Below are positions 1-6,853 of a stretch of DNA of 11,290 bases, in pieces. The stretch is taken from NCBI GenBank assembly GCA_964487445.1, contig CAZAQG010000076.1, positions 1-11,290 on the forward strand, given 5' to 3'. This DNA comes from BMS3Abin12 sp964487445 (lineage in GTDB: Bacteria; Pseudomonadota; Gammaproteobacteria; 21-64-14). A model generated the notes under the pieces. The model ran no database searches, was not told the origin of the DNA, and worked only from the letters and a program-made list of their open reading frames with translations. Positions within the stretch are counted from its first letter, which is position 1; each line of letters opens with the position of its first letter. Made by a program: the position numbers and the translations under genes.

Positions 1-3000
1 GCGACGGTCGACGCGCCGGAGGAGGTCGTGGCCATCACCTTCACGCGCAAGGCCGCCGGCGAGATGCGCGCGCGCATCCTGGAGGCGATCGCGCGCGCGG
101 CGGGCCCGGCGCCCGACGGTGCCCACCGACGGCGGAGTTGGTCGCTAGCGGGCGAGGTACAACGCCGCGACGCGGCCCTCGGCTGGTCCCTGGCCGAGCA
201 CCCGGCGCGGCTGCGCATCCAGACCATCGACGCGCTGTGCGCCGGGCTCACGCGGCGCATGCCGTGGCTGAGCCGCTTCGGCGCGCCGCCGGCGATCGCC
301 GAGCCGTTCGAGCCGCTCTACCGCGAGGCGGCGCGCGCGACGCTACGCATGGTGGAATCGGGCAGCCACTGGTCGGAGGCGATCGCACGGTTGCTCCTGC
401 ATCTGGACAACGACTTCCCGCGCGCCGAGGCGCTGCTGGTACAGCTCCTCGGCCGGCGCGATCAATGGCAGCGCCACTTGCGGCGCCCCGGACTCGAGTC
501 CGAGGCACTGCGCGTGGAATTGGAGACGGCGCTGGGGCGGGTCGTGGGGGCGCATCTCGCGGCCCTGCACGCGCACCTCGCCGGCGCGGCGGGCGCCGAC
601 CTGGCACGACTCGCCGGGTACGCGGGCGGGGTGCTCGCGGCGCAGGGCAAGGCCTCGCCGATCACCGCCTGCGCGGGGATGGAGGTGCTGCCGGTGGGCA
701 CGCCCGGCGAGGCCGGGCGCTGGCTCGGCCTCGCCGAACTCCTGCTGACGGGCACCGGCGCGTGGCGCAAGACCCTCAACGCCCGGATCGGCGTCCCGGC
801 CGGCAAGGGCGCCGCCGCGCTCGCCATGCGGGCGCTGGGCAAGGAACTGCTGGAACACCTGGCCGACGACGAGGACCTGCGGGCGCGCCTGCACGGCGTG
901 CGCACGCTGCCGGCGCCGCGCTACGACGACGGCCAGTGGGAGGTGCTGCAGGCGTTGTTCGAACTGCTGCACCTCGCACTCGCCCAACTGCGCATCGTGT
1001 TCCAGGCGCACGGGCGGGTCGACTACCTGGAGATCGACCAGGCGGCGGTGGAGGCGCTCGGCGAAGAGGACGCCCCCACCGACCTCGCCCTGGTGCTCGA
1101 CTACCGGATCCGGCACCTGTTGGTCGACGAGTTCCAGGACACCTCTTATACGCACTACGAACTGCTGCGCCGGCTGACCGCCGGCTGGGGCCCCGGCGAC
1201 GGGCGCACGCTGTTCGTGGTCGGCGATCCCATGCAGTCGATCTACCGGTTCCGCGAGGCCGATGTCGCCCTGTACCTGGACGCGCGCGTGCGCGGGATCG
1301 GTCCGGTGACGCTCGAACCGCTGCAGCTCTCGGCGAACTTCCGCTCCACGGCCGGATTGGTGGATTGGGTCAATCGCGCCTTCCCGTCGGTGTTCCCGCC
1401 CGTGGAGGACGTGCTCGCCGGGGCCGTGACCTACCGGCCCTCGAGCGCGGTCCACGGTCCCGGTCCGGTTCCGGCGGTGCGCGTGCACGCCTTCGCCGAC
1501 GCCGGCCCCGACACGCAGGCGCAGGAGGTGGTGCGCCTGATCCGGGAGGCGCGCGCCGCCGAGCCCGATGGAAGCATCGCCGTGCTGGTGCGCGCGCGCA
1601 GTCACCTGTCCGCGCTGCTGCCGGCATTGCGTGCCGCCGGTCTGCCCTTCCAGGCGGTGGAGATCGATGCCTTGGGCGAGCGACCGGTGGTCCAGGACCT
1701 GCTCGCCCTCACCCGCGCCCTGCTGCATCCGGCCGATCGCATCGCCTGGCTCGCGGTACTGCGCGCCCCCTGGTGCGGCCTGGAACTGGCGGACCTGCAC
1801 GCGCTGGTGCGCGGCGCCCCCGACACACCGGTCCCGGCGCTGTGGCGCGAACCCGAACGTCGCGCCGCCCTGAGCGAAGGCGGGCGCGAGCGCCTGCGCC
1901 GGGTGGCCCCGATACTCGAGACGGCGCTCGGCGAACGCCAACGTCGCCCCCTCGCGGCGTGGGTCGAAGGCACCTGGCTCGCGCTGTGGGGACCCGCGTG
2001 CGTGGAGGACGCCGGGCTCGGCGACGCGCAGGTGTTTCTCGAACTGCTCGATGCCCTCGACGAGGGCGGCGACCTGGCGGACCTGGAACCGTTGCAGGAA
2101 CGGGTCATGGGGCTGCGCGCCCCGCCGGATCCACGGGCGCCCGACACACTGCAGGTAATGAGCATCCACAAGGCCAAGGGACTCGAGTTCGACACCGTGA
2201 TCGTCCCGCACCTGGAGCGCGGGACCCCGCCCGGGACGCGCCCGCTGTTGCGCTGGACGGAACGGCGCGGCGCCGACGGCGCCGATCTGCTGCTCGCCCC
2301 GATCACCGCCGACGGCGCGCCGGAGGATCCGATCTACCGCTACCTGCGCGATCTGGACGTCACCGCCGCACGCCACGAGGCGGCGCGCGTACTGTATGTC
2401 GCCGCCACCCGCGCGCGAGGGCGGTTGCACCTGCTGGGACAGGTCAAGACGCAGGGGGACGAGGACGATCTGCGGGCGCCCCCCCGCGATTCCCTGCTCG
2501 CCCTGCTCTGGCCGGTGGTGGAATCGGAGTTCCGCGCGGCGGCGGCGCACACGAGCCGGGCGCCCGCTCCCCCCGAGAGCGCCCCGCGCCCCGCCGCCGG
2601 GACCCTGCGCCGCCTGCCCTCGGACTGGCGGGCGCCGGCACCCGAGGCGGCGGTGGACCGGCCCGATGCGCCCCCGGCACGCGCGATGCCCGACGCCGGT
2701 GTCGAGTTCGAGTGGGCCGGGGATACGGCGCGCCATAGCGGAACGGTCGTGCACCGCGTACTGCGGTGTATGGGGCGCGACGGACTCGCGTCGTGGGACC
2801 GCGCGCGGCTGCACGGCGCCCGCGCCGCGTGGCGCACCGCCCTGCGGCGCCTGGGCGTCGCGCCCGATGAACTCGACGCGGCCGCCGCGCGCGTGCATGC
2901 GGCCCTCGTCTCGGTGCGCGAGGACCCGCGGGCGCACTGGATTCTTTCAGACGAGCACCGGGACGCATACAGCGAATACGCGGTAACCGGCGTGGTGGAC

Positions 3001-3258
3001 GGGACGATCCGGCGCGCGGTCATCGATCGCACCTTCGTCGACACGCGGGGTGTACGCTGGATCATCGACTACAAGACCGGCGGCCACGAGGGCGCGGACG
3101 TCGAGACGTTCCTGGACCGCGAGCGCGAGCGCTACCGCGACCAGCTCGAGGGCTACGCCGCGTTGCTGCGCAGCGCCGACGTGCGGCCCGTGCGGCTCGC
3201 CCTGTATTTTCCGCTGCTGCGCGGATGGCGGGAATGGGCCGCGCCGGAGCGGACCTGA
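1..3258 (+). CDS. UvrD-type helicase with RecB-family nuclease domain (AddA/RecB-like), 5' truncated
   Basis: ATP-dependent DNA helicase-exonuclease of the kind that resects double-strand breaks for recombination. The frame is open to base 1, so the gene starts upstream; the GTG at 28 is an internal valine. 1085 residues are visible. Numbering from the first codon: motif Ia ITFTRKAAGEM (about 12-22), RIQTIDALC (about 72-80), motif II DEFQD (376-380), motif III GDPMQSIYRFR (from 408), motif IV SANFRST (444-450), motif V HKAKGLEFD (723-731) and motif VI ATRAR (802-806). The C-terminus has a complete RecB-type nuclease signature: GTVVH with His918, Asp1009 in VIDR, Asp1023 and Lys1025 in IDYKTG, and QLEGY (Gln1048, Tyr1052). 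The Walker A motif lies outside the window. In this arrangement an AddB-like partner is usually encoded directly upstream, which I infer but cannot see. AddA-like is favoured over classical RecB because of the motif Ia context; the family is certain, the subgroup less so. Confidence 0.93.
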   Translation, partial: ATVDAPEEVVAITFTRKAAGEMRARILEAIARAAGPAPDGAHRRRSWSLAGEVQRRDAALGWSLAEHPARLRIQTIDALCAGLTRRMPWLSRFGAPPAIAEPFEPLYREAARATLRMVESGSHWSEAIARLLLHLDNDFPRAEALLVQLLGRRDQWQRHLRRPGLESEALRVELETALGRVVGAHLAALHAHLAGAAGADLARLAGYAGGVLAAQGKASPITACAGMEVLPVGTPGEAGRWLGLAELLLTGTGAWRKTLNARIGVPAGKGAAALAMRALGKELLEHLADDEDLRARLHGVRTLPAPRYDDGQWEVLQALFELLHLALAQLRIVFQAHGRVDYLEIDQAAVEALGEEDAPTDLALVLDYRIRHLLVDEFQDTSYTHYELLRRLTAGWGPGDGRTLFVVGDPMQSIYRFREADVALYLDARVRGIGPVTLEPLQLSANFRSTAGLVDWVNRAFPSVFPPVEDVLAGAVTYRPSSAVHGPGPVPAVRVHAFADAGPDTQAQEVVRLIREARAAEPDGSIAVLVRARSHLSALLPALRAAGLPFQAVEIDALGERPVVQDLLALTRALLHPADRIAWLAVLRAPWCGLELADLHALVRGAPDTPVPALWREPERRAALSEGGRERLRRVAPILETALGERQRRPLAAWVEGTWLALWGPACVEDAGLGDAQVFLELLDALDEGGDLADLEPLQERVMGLRAPPDPRAPDTLQVMSIHKAKGLEFDTVIVPHLERGTPPGTRPLLRWTERRGADGADLLLAPITADGAPEDPIYRYLRDLDVTAARHEAARVLYVAATRARGRLHLLGQVKTQGDEDDLRAPPRDSLLALLWPVVESEFRAAAAHTSRAPAPPESAPRPAAGTLRRLPSDWRAPAPEAAVDRPDAPPARAMPDAGVEFEWAGDTARHSGTVVHRVLRCMGRDGLASWDRARLHGARAAWRTALRRLGVAPDELDAAAARVHAALVSVREDPRAHWILSDEHRDAYSEYAVTGVVDGTIRRAVIDRTFVDTRGVRWIIDYKTGGHEGADVETFLDRERERYRDQLEGYAALLRSADVRPVRLALYFPLLRGWREWAAPERT

Positions 3259-3378
3259 TGCCGTCGCGGCCGTTGCCGGGAAACTCTGAATCCGCTAGGC
3301 CGCTGGCGCGCGGATCCGGGTTCCGGTAGCGTGGCATCGGGCGCCGCGGGACCGACGGACGGGCAAGGGAGAGCAGCG

Positions 3379-4278
3379 ATGCCGGTGAGCTTCGACGGAG
3401 AACTGGTGGTGGCGATCTCCTCCCGGGCGCTCTTCGACCTGGAGGACAGCCATCGCGTGTTCACCGAGGAGGGCGTGGACGCCTACTGCCGCTACCAGAT
3501 CGAGCACGAGAACGAGGTGCTGGAGCGCGGGGTGGCCTTTCCGCTGGTGCAGAAGCTGCTCGCCCTCAACGAGCGCAACCCGACCGCGCCACGGGTGGAG
3601 ATCATCCTGCTCTCGCGCAACAGCGCCGACACGGGGCTGCGCATCTTCAACTCCATCCAGCACTACGGGCTGGGGATCAGCCGCGCGGCCTTCACCGGAG
3701 GGGAGAGCCCCTACCGCTACGTGCCCACGTTCGGGGCGCACCTGTTCCTGTCCTCCGATCCCGGCGACGTCACACACGCCCTGGAGACCGGGGTGGCCGC
3801 GGCCACGATCCTGCCGTCCAAGGTCGGCCTGAACCCCGGCGCGCAGTTGCGCATCGCCTTCGACGGCGATGCGGTGGTGTTCTCCGACGAGGCCGAGCGC
3901 GTGTATCAGACGCAGGGGCTGGCGGCGTTCAGCGAATCCGAACGCGCCGCCGCCAATGAGCCGCTCCCGGGCGGACCGTTCAAGGACTTCCTGGCGGCCC
4001 TGCATCACATCCAGTCGGAATACCCGCCGGAGCGCTCGCCGATCCGCACCGCGCTGTTCACCGCGCGCTCGGCTCCCGCCCACGAGCGCGTCATCCGCAC
4101 GTTGCGCGCCTGGAACATCCGCATCGACGAGGCGGTGTTCCTCGGCGGGCTGGACAAGGGCGCGTTCCTCAAGGCCTTCGGCGCCGACATCTTCTTCGAC
4201 GACCAGCGCGGGCATTGCGACTCGGCGCGCGAGCACGTCCCCACCGGCCACGTACCCCATGGCGCGGCCAACCGCTGA
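3379..4278 (+). CDS. Cytosolic 5'-nucleotidase, cN-I (NT5C1) family
   Basis: Predicted HAD-fold phosphatase that removes phosphate from nucleoside 5'-monophosphates (AMP preferred in characterised animal cN-I enzymes); cytoplasmic, no signal peptide or membrane segment. The 299-residue protein follows the vertebrate cN-I pattern: SSRALFDLE (14-22), YQIEHENE (39-46), the catalytic FDGDAVVFSDEAER block (161-174; Asp162 and Asp164 the likely nucleophile and acid/base pair), PIRTALFTARSA (221-232), IFFDDQ (271-276) and the terminal HVPHG (291-295). I chose the ATG at 3379, which has an AAGGGAGAG Shine-Dalgarno at about 3365-3373. The GTG at 3331 in the same frame has no ribosome site, and the 16 extra residues match nothing in the family. 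It stands 120 bp after the helicase gene and 105 bp before hemH, which has its own promoter, so it is probably not co-regulated with either. I saw no convincing promoter in 3259-3378. Confidence 0.9.
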   Translation: MPVSFDGELVVAISSRALFDLEDSHRVFTEEGVDAYCRYQIEHENEVLERGVAFPLVQKLLALNERNPTAPRVEIILLSRNSADTGLRIFNSIQHYGLGISRAAFTGGESPYRYVPTFGAHLFLSSDPGDVTHALETGVAAATILPSKVGLNPGAQLRIAFDGDAVVFSDEAERVYQTQGLAAFSESERAAANEPLPGGPFKDFLAALHHIQSEYPPERSPIRTALFTARSAPAHERVIRTLRAWNIRIDEAVFLGGLDKGAFLKAFGADIFFDDQRGHCDSAREHVPTGHVPHGAANR

Positions 4279-4317
4279 GCCGGCACGCCGCAACGCCCGG
4301 AGACCCGAGGCCGGGAT

Positions 4318-4347
4318 CTGACAGGGCCGCGTCGGCGCGGCTACAAT
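4318..4347 (+). promoter_or_regulatory. Sigma70-type promoter for hemH
   Basis: CTGACA at 4318-4323 (5 of 6 to the -35 consensus) and TACAAT at 4342-4347 (5 of 6 to the -10 consensus) are separated by 18 bp. Transcription would begin near 4354, about 30 bases before the hemH ATG at 4384, leaving room for the GAGG elements at 4368-4371 and 4375-4378. It is the closest match to consensus in the window and stands out against the GC-rich background. Confidence 0.7.
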
Positions 4348-4383
4348 GCCGCCTTCCCCTTCGACCCGAGGTGCGAGGCCGCG

Positions 4384-5394
4384 ATGAACACCGGAGCCGG
4401 ACGGCACCGACCCGACCACGGCGCGCGGCTCGGCGTATTGGTGTCGAACCTGGGCACGCCCGACGCCCCGACCGCATCCGCGTTGCGCCGCTATCTGCGC
4501 GTATTCCTCGCCGACCGGCGCGTCGTGGACCTGCCCCGGATCTTTTGGCTGCCCCTGCTCTACGGCGTCATCGCGCCGCTGCGCGGGCGGCGTGTGGCGG
4601 CGAGCTACCGTAAGGTCTGGACCCCCGACGGTTCCCCGCTGCCGGCGATCATGCGTCGCCAGGCCGAGGCGCTGCGCGCGGAGCTGTCCGTGCGCGGGAT
4701 CGACGTCGCGGCGCTCGAGTTGGGCATGCGTTACGGGCGTCCGTCGATCGGCGCCGCCCTCGAGGCGTTGCGCCGCGCCGGCGCCGAGCGACTGCTGATC
4801 CTGCCCCTGTATCCGCAGTACTCGGCGAGCACCACCGGTTCGACCTTCGACGCGGTCGCCGGCGTGTTGCGCACCTGGCGCCGGGTGCCCGAGCTGCACT
4901 TCGTGGCGGACTACCACGATGCGCCCGGTTATATCGCCGCCCTGGCCGGGTCGGTGCGCGCGCACTGGGCGCGCAGCGGGCGCGCGCAACGGTTGCTGTT
5001 CTCGTTCCACGGACTGCCGCAACGCTACGTCGCGGCGGGCGATCCGTACGAGGCCCAGTGCCGCGAGAGCGCACGCCTCACGGCCGATGTCCTGGAACTG
5101 CCCGAGGACGCTTGGCAGGTCACCTTCCAGTCGCGCTTCGGGCGCGAGGAATGGCTGCAACCATATACCGACAGGACGCTGCGGGCGCTCCCGGGCCGCG
5201 GGGTGAGGCGCGTGGATATCCTGTGCCCGGGCTTCTCCGCCGACTGCCTGGAGACCCTCGAGGAGATCGCCGTGCGGAACCGCGCCGGGTTCCTCGAGGC
5301 CGGCGGCGAATCCTTCCGCTATATCCCGGCCCTCAACGACGACCCCGCCCACATCGGCTTCCTCGCCGACCTCGTCGCCAAGTGGGGGGGTTGA
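4384..5394 (+). CDS. hemH: Ferrochelatase
   Basis: Inserts ferrous iron into protoporphyrin IX, the last step of protoheme synthesis. The protein has 336 residues, normal for a proteobacterial ferrochelatase. Family landmarks are visible in order: VLVSNLGTPDAP near the N-terminus (18-29), YRKVWTPDGSPL (75-86), LPLYPQYSASTTGS (140-153), the catalytic histidine in LFSFHGLPQRY (His209) and the active-site glutamate in CPGFSADCLETLEEI (Glu290). No N-terminal targeting signal or C-terminal membrane anchor is apparent. The ATG at 4384 is preceded by GAGG at 4375-4378. The gene has its own promoter at 4318-4347 and ends in TGA at 5392-5394, which falls inside the candidate -35 box and palindrome of the following tetR gene. 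There is no other heme gene in the window. Confidence 0.97.
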   Translation: MNTGAGRHRPDHGARLGVLVSNLGTPDAPTASALRRYLRVFLADRRVVDLPRIFWLPLLYGVIAPLRGRRVAASYRKVWTPDGSPLPAIMRRQAEALRAELSVRGIDVAALELGMRYGRPSIGAALEALRRAGAERLLILPLYPQYSASTTGSTFDAVAGVLRTWRRVPELHFVADYHDAPGYIAALAGSVRAHWARSGRAQRLLFSFHGLPQRYVAAGDPYEAQCRESARLTADVLELPEDAWQVTFQSRFGREEWLQPYTDRTLRALPGRGVRRVDILCPGFSADCLETLEEIAVRNRAGFLEAGGESFRYIPALNDDPAHIGFLADLVAKWGG

Positions 5395-5419
5395 CTAGAA
5401 CGAGCGTTCGTTCTAGTCT
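5391..5419 (+). promoter_or_regulatory. Candidate promoter of the tetR gene
   Basis: TTGACT at 5391-5396 (5 of 6 to consensus) and TAGTCT at 5414-5419 (3 of 6) are spaced by exactly 17 bp, and the spacer is filled by the palindromic operator. This is the classical layout of an autorepressed TetR gene, where bound repressor occludes RNA polymerase. The predicted start of transcription falls at about 5426, the base of the annotated ATG. The weak -10 box limits confidence. Confidence 0.5.
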
Positions 5420-5423
5420 TTTC
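5393..5423 (+). terminator. Possible hemH terminator coinciding with O1
   Basis: The RNA could fold as an 11-bp stem (5393-5403 with 5408-5418) closed by a GCGT loop and followed by the T-rich stretch TTTTCTC at about 5419-5425. It begins inside the hemH stop codon. No other terminator-like structure lies between hemH and tetR. The stem is only moderately GC-rich and the T-run is short, so termination may be partial. The symmetry is explained well enough by the operator, so the terminator role is secondary. Confidence 0.35.
5396..5415. promoter_or_regulatory. Palindromic operator O1 (predicted TetR-family binding site)
   Basis: The half-sites TAGAACGA and TCGTTCTA flank a central GCGT. The symmetry extends outward to 11-bp perfect arms at 5393-5403 and 5408-5418. 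The same 20-bp element recurs at 6064-6083 with only two changed bases, both in the centre. Its size, symmetry and position between the candidate -35 and -10 boxes of a TetR-family gene are typical of TetR operators. The assignment to this particular repressor is inferred from position. Confidence 0.8.
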
Positions 5424-5425
5424 TC

Positions 5426-6025
5426 ATGGCCCGGACCTCGACAATGTCCCGCAAGCACCGCGCCGCCGACCCACGCGAGCAGGTGCTCGCGAGCGCCTTG
5501 CGGCTTTTCACCCGGCGCGGCTATTTCAATACCTCGGTACACGACATCGCCCGCCACGCCGGAGTCAGCATCGGCTCCATCTATCACCACTTCCGGGACA
5601 AGGAAGACATCGCCCGTTCGCTCTATGCGGGACTGTTGGCGCAGATGGTCGAACGCATCGAGGCGATCCAGGCGCGGCACCGCACGACTCGCACCCGGTG
5701 CCACGCGTTGATGGAGGCCTTGTTCGAGATCACGGAAGAGGAGCCCGAGGCGATGGAGTTCATGCTCTATGCCAAGCACCGGGAGTTTCTGCCCTCCGCA
5801 ACGCCGGTTTGCTCGTCGAAGCCGTTTGCGATGATGCGCGAGATGGTGCGCGAGGGGATGGAACACGGCGAGGTCCGATCGATGGACCCGATGATCGCCT
5901 CGACCTGCCTGTTCGGTGGGGCGATGCGGCTGATCATGGCACGGCTCGACCGGGTGCTGCGCGAGCCGTTGCCATCGCAGCTCGAGGCGGTGTGGGTGTG
6001 CAGTTGGCGGGCCGTGGCGGTGTAA
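5426..6025 (+). CDS. TetR/AcrR-family transcriptional repressor
   Basis: A 199-residue one-component regulator. The N-terminal TetR_N domain covers roughly residues 17-65, with the helix-turn-helix in VHDIARHAGVSIGSIYHHF (38-56), the standard TetR recognition helix pattern. The remainder is a mostly helical ligand/dimerisation domain that I cannot assign to a subfamily. It contains four cysteines (92, 129, 161, 192), which would permit thiol chemistry but prove nothing. Palindromes O1 and O2 stand just before this gene and just before dsrE-tusA, so it probably represses itself and that operon. No clear ribosome site precedes the ATG at 5426; ATG 5444 would give 193 residues and still keep the whole DNA-binding domain. 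The inducing ligand is unknown; the sulfur-relay targets make a sulfur compound or thiol modification a reasonable guess only. Confidence 0.92.
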   Translation: MARTSTMSRKHRAADPREQVLASALRLFTRRGYFNTSVHDIARHAGVSIGSIYHHFRDKEDIARSLYAGLLAQMVERIEAIQARHRTTRTRCHALMEALFEITEEEPEAMEFMLYAKHREFLPSATPVCSSKPFAMMREMVREGMEHGEVRSMDPMIASTCLFGGAMRLIMARLDRVLREPLPSQLEAVWVCSWRAVAV

Positions 6026-6063
6026 GACGCCGACGTCCACTGCGTTTTTTTTGGGACTACGTC

Positions 6064-6083
6064 TAGAACGAATGTTCGTTCTA
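6064..6083. promoter_or_regulatory. Palindromic operator O2 upstream of dsrE-tusA
   Basis: Perfect 9-bp arms TAGAACGAA (6064-6072) and TTCGTTCTA (6075-6083) surround a central TG. It matches O1 at 18 of 20 positions. It ends 2 bases before the GGAGG ribosome site (6086-6090) of the DsrE-like gene. The promoter is not obvious: TAGAAC at 6064-6069 could be a -10 box (4 of 6), starting transcription inside the palindrome, but no good -35 box lies 16-18 bp upstream. A bound repressor here would block polymerase for the operon. Confidence 0.8.
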
Positions 6084-6096
6084 TTGGAGGTGCATC

Positions 6097-6513
6097 ATGC
6101 AACGATTGGCCATTGTGGTTCGCGAGGACGCCTACGATAAGATCCTGACCCCGCTCGCCTTTGCCTACCTGAGTGCCGCGGAAGGCACCGAGGTGGACAT
6201 ACTGTTCGTCAACTGGGCGGTGCGCGCCTTGACCGAGGAGGGCGCCAAGGCGTTGCGCGTAGAGGGGCGCCACGCGGACGCCGATCAATGGGTGCGCGAG
6301 CGGGTCGCCGCGGCGGGACTGCCGAACGACATCCACACACTGCTCACGACGCTCCACGAGACCGGAAAGGTCCATTTCTACGGATGCAGCCTGGCGGCGA
6401 ACATCTTCGGCGTCGATGAGAACAACCTCTTGCCGGAGGCGTCCGGAATCGTGGGGGCCGCTTGGTTCCTCAACGAAAAGGCCGCCACGGCCGATCACTG
6501 CCAATACTTCTGA
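6097..6513 (+). CDS. DsrE-family (DsrE/DsrE2-like) sulfur-relay protein
   Basis: A 138-residue soluble protein of the DsrE/F-like fold, predicted to accept or pass on protein-bound sulfane sulfur (persulfide or thiosulfonate). The N-terminal strand MQRLAIVVRE, the DILFVNWAVRAL segment (34-45) and the C-terminal block HFYGCSLAANIFGV...GIVGAAWFL (93-125) resemble DsrE2-type proteins, where a cysteine in the corresponding loop carries the sulfur. Here that residue would be Cys97; the only other cysteine is Cys135, four residues from the end. I see no hydrophobic segment long enough to span a membrane, unlike some DsrE2 proteins. Start ATG 6097 has a strong GGAGG site at 6086-6090. The TusA-family gene begins 15 bp downstream, a pairing known from sulfur oxidisers, where DsrE and TusA proteins exchange sulfur. 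No rhodanese gene lies alongside. The fold is secure; the subgroup and substrate are not. Confidence 0.85.
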   Translation: MQRLAIVVREDAYDKILTPLAFAYLSAAEGTEVDILFVNWAVRALTEEGAKALRVEGRHADADQWVRERVAAAGLPNDIHTLLTTLHETGKVHFYGCSLAANIFGVDENNLLPEASGIVGAAWFLNEKAATADHCQYF

Positions 6514-6528
6514 TCGGGAGACGCGCAG

Positions 6529-6765
6529 ATGGACAAACCGGCCGTCACCAATACCCTGAACACGTCGGGCAAGTGCTGCCCGATGCCCATGGTCGAGACC
6601 AATCAGGCCATCAAGGGCCTCGCCCCCGGCCAAGTCCTGGAGATCGTGGCGACCGACCCGGGTACGCGCACCGACATCCCCTCCTGGTGCCGGCGCACCG
6701 GAAACCGGCTGCTTTCGGTCTCCGAGGACGGGGGCGTGTTCCGTTATTACGTCGAGAAGACCTGA
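6529..6765 (+). CDS. TusA-family sulfurtransferase / sulfur carrier
   Basis: A 78-residue SirA/TusA-fold protein that carries sulfur as a cysteine persulfide. The family's CPxP signature is present as CPMP (Cys17-Pro20), with Cys17 matching the active cysteine of E. coli TusA (Cys19). It is preceded by an extra adjacent cysteine, Cys16. The downstream DPGTRTDIPSWC motif (43-54) places Cys54 at the position of the second TusA cysteine, and the final strand FRYYVEKT is typical. The gene has a GGGAG ribosome site at 6516-6520 and lies 15 bp after the DsrE-like gene, so the two are almost certainly co-transcribed and probably exchange sulfur. The operon setting favours a role in sulfane-sulfur metabolism over tRNA thiolation, but this is inferred, so I give no gene symbol. 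Confidence 0.93.
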   Translation: MDKPAVTNTLNTSGKCCPMPMVETNQAIKGLAPGQVLEIVATDPGTRTDIPSWCRRTGNRLLSVSEDGGVFRYYVEKT

Positions 6766-6770
6766 GAGCC

Positions 6771-6836
6771 GGCCTGATAAAGAGGCCCCGCCGACACCGG
6801 TTGACGCCGACAGGCATCGGAGGCGGGATGGCGGGG
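6771..6836. terminator. Weak inverted repeats between tusA and speA (convergent)
   Basis: The 88-bp gap between the convergent tusA-family and speA genes contains a 5-bp stem, GGCCT (6771-6775) with AGGCC (6783-6787), and a longer-range pair, CCCCGCC (6786-6792) with GGCGGGG (6830-6836). Neither is followed by a T-run on either strand. They could help end transcription from both sides, but the evidence is structural only and such pairs arise easily at this GC content. Confidence 0.25.
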
Positions 6837-6853
6837 GATCCGGGTCGTCAGGC

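Noticed and set aside
138..2738. 866-codon plus-strand open frame inside the helicase gene
   Set aside because: It is a +2-frame shadow in GC-rich DNA; the translation is low-complexity Arg/Gly/Ala/Pro, while the overlapping frame carries every helicase motif.
343..2937. 864-codon antisense open frame across the helicase gene
   Set aside because: No family motifs and a biased composition; long antisense frames are expected at this GC content.
3331..3378. Upstream GTG start extending the 5'-nucleotidase by 16 residues
   Set aside because: No ribosome site and no family similarity in the extra residues; the ATG at 3379 has AAGGGAGAG.
3295..5352. 685-codon antisense frame across the 5'-nucleotidase and hemH
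   Set aside because: It spans two well-supported genes and the hemH promoter on the opposite strand, with no recognisable domain.
5058..5711. 217-codon frame bridging hemH and tetR
   Set aside because: It is out of frame with both genes and would contradict the operator and promoter between them.
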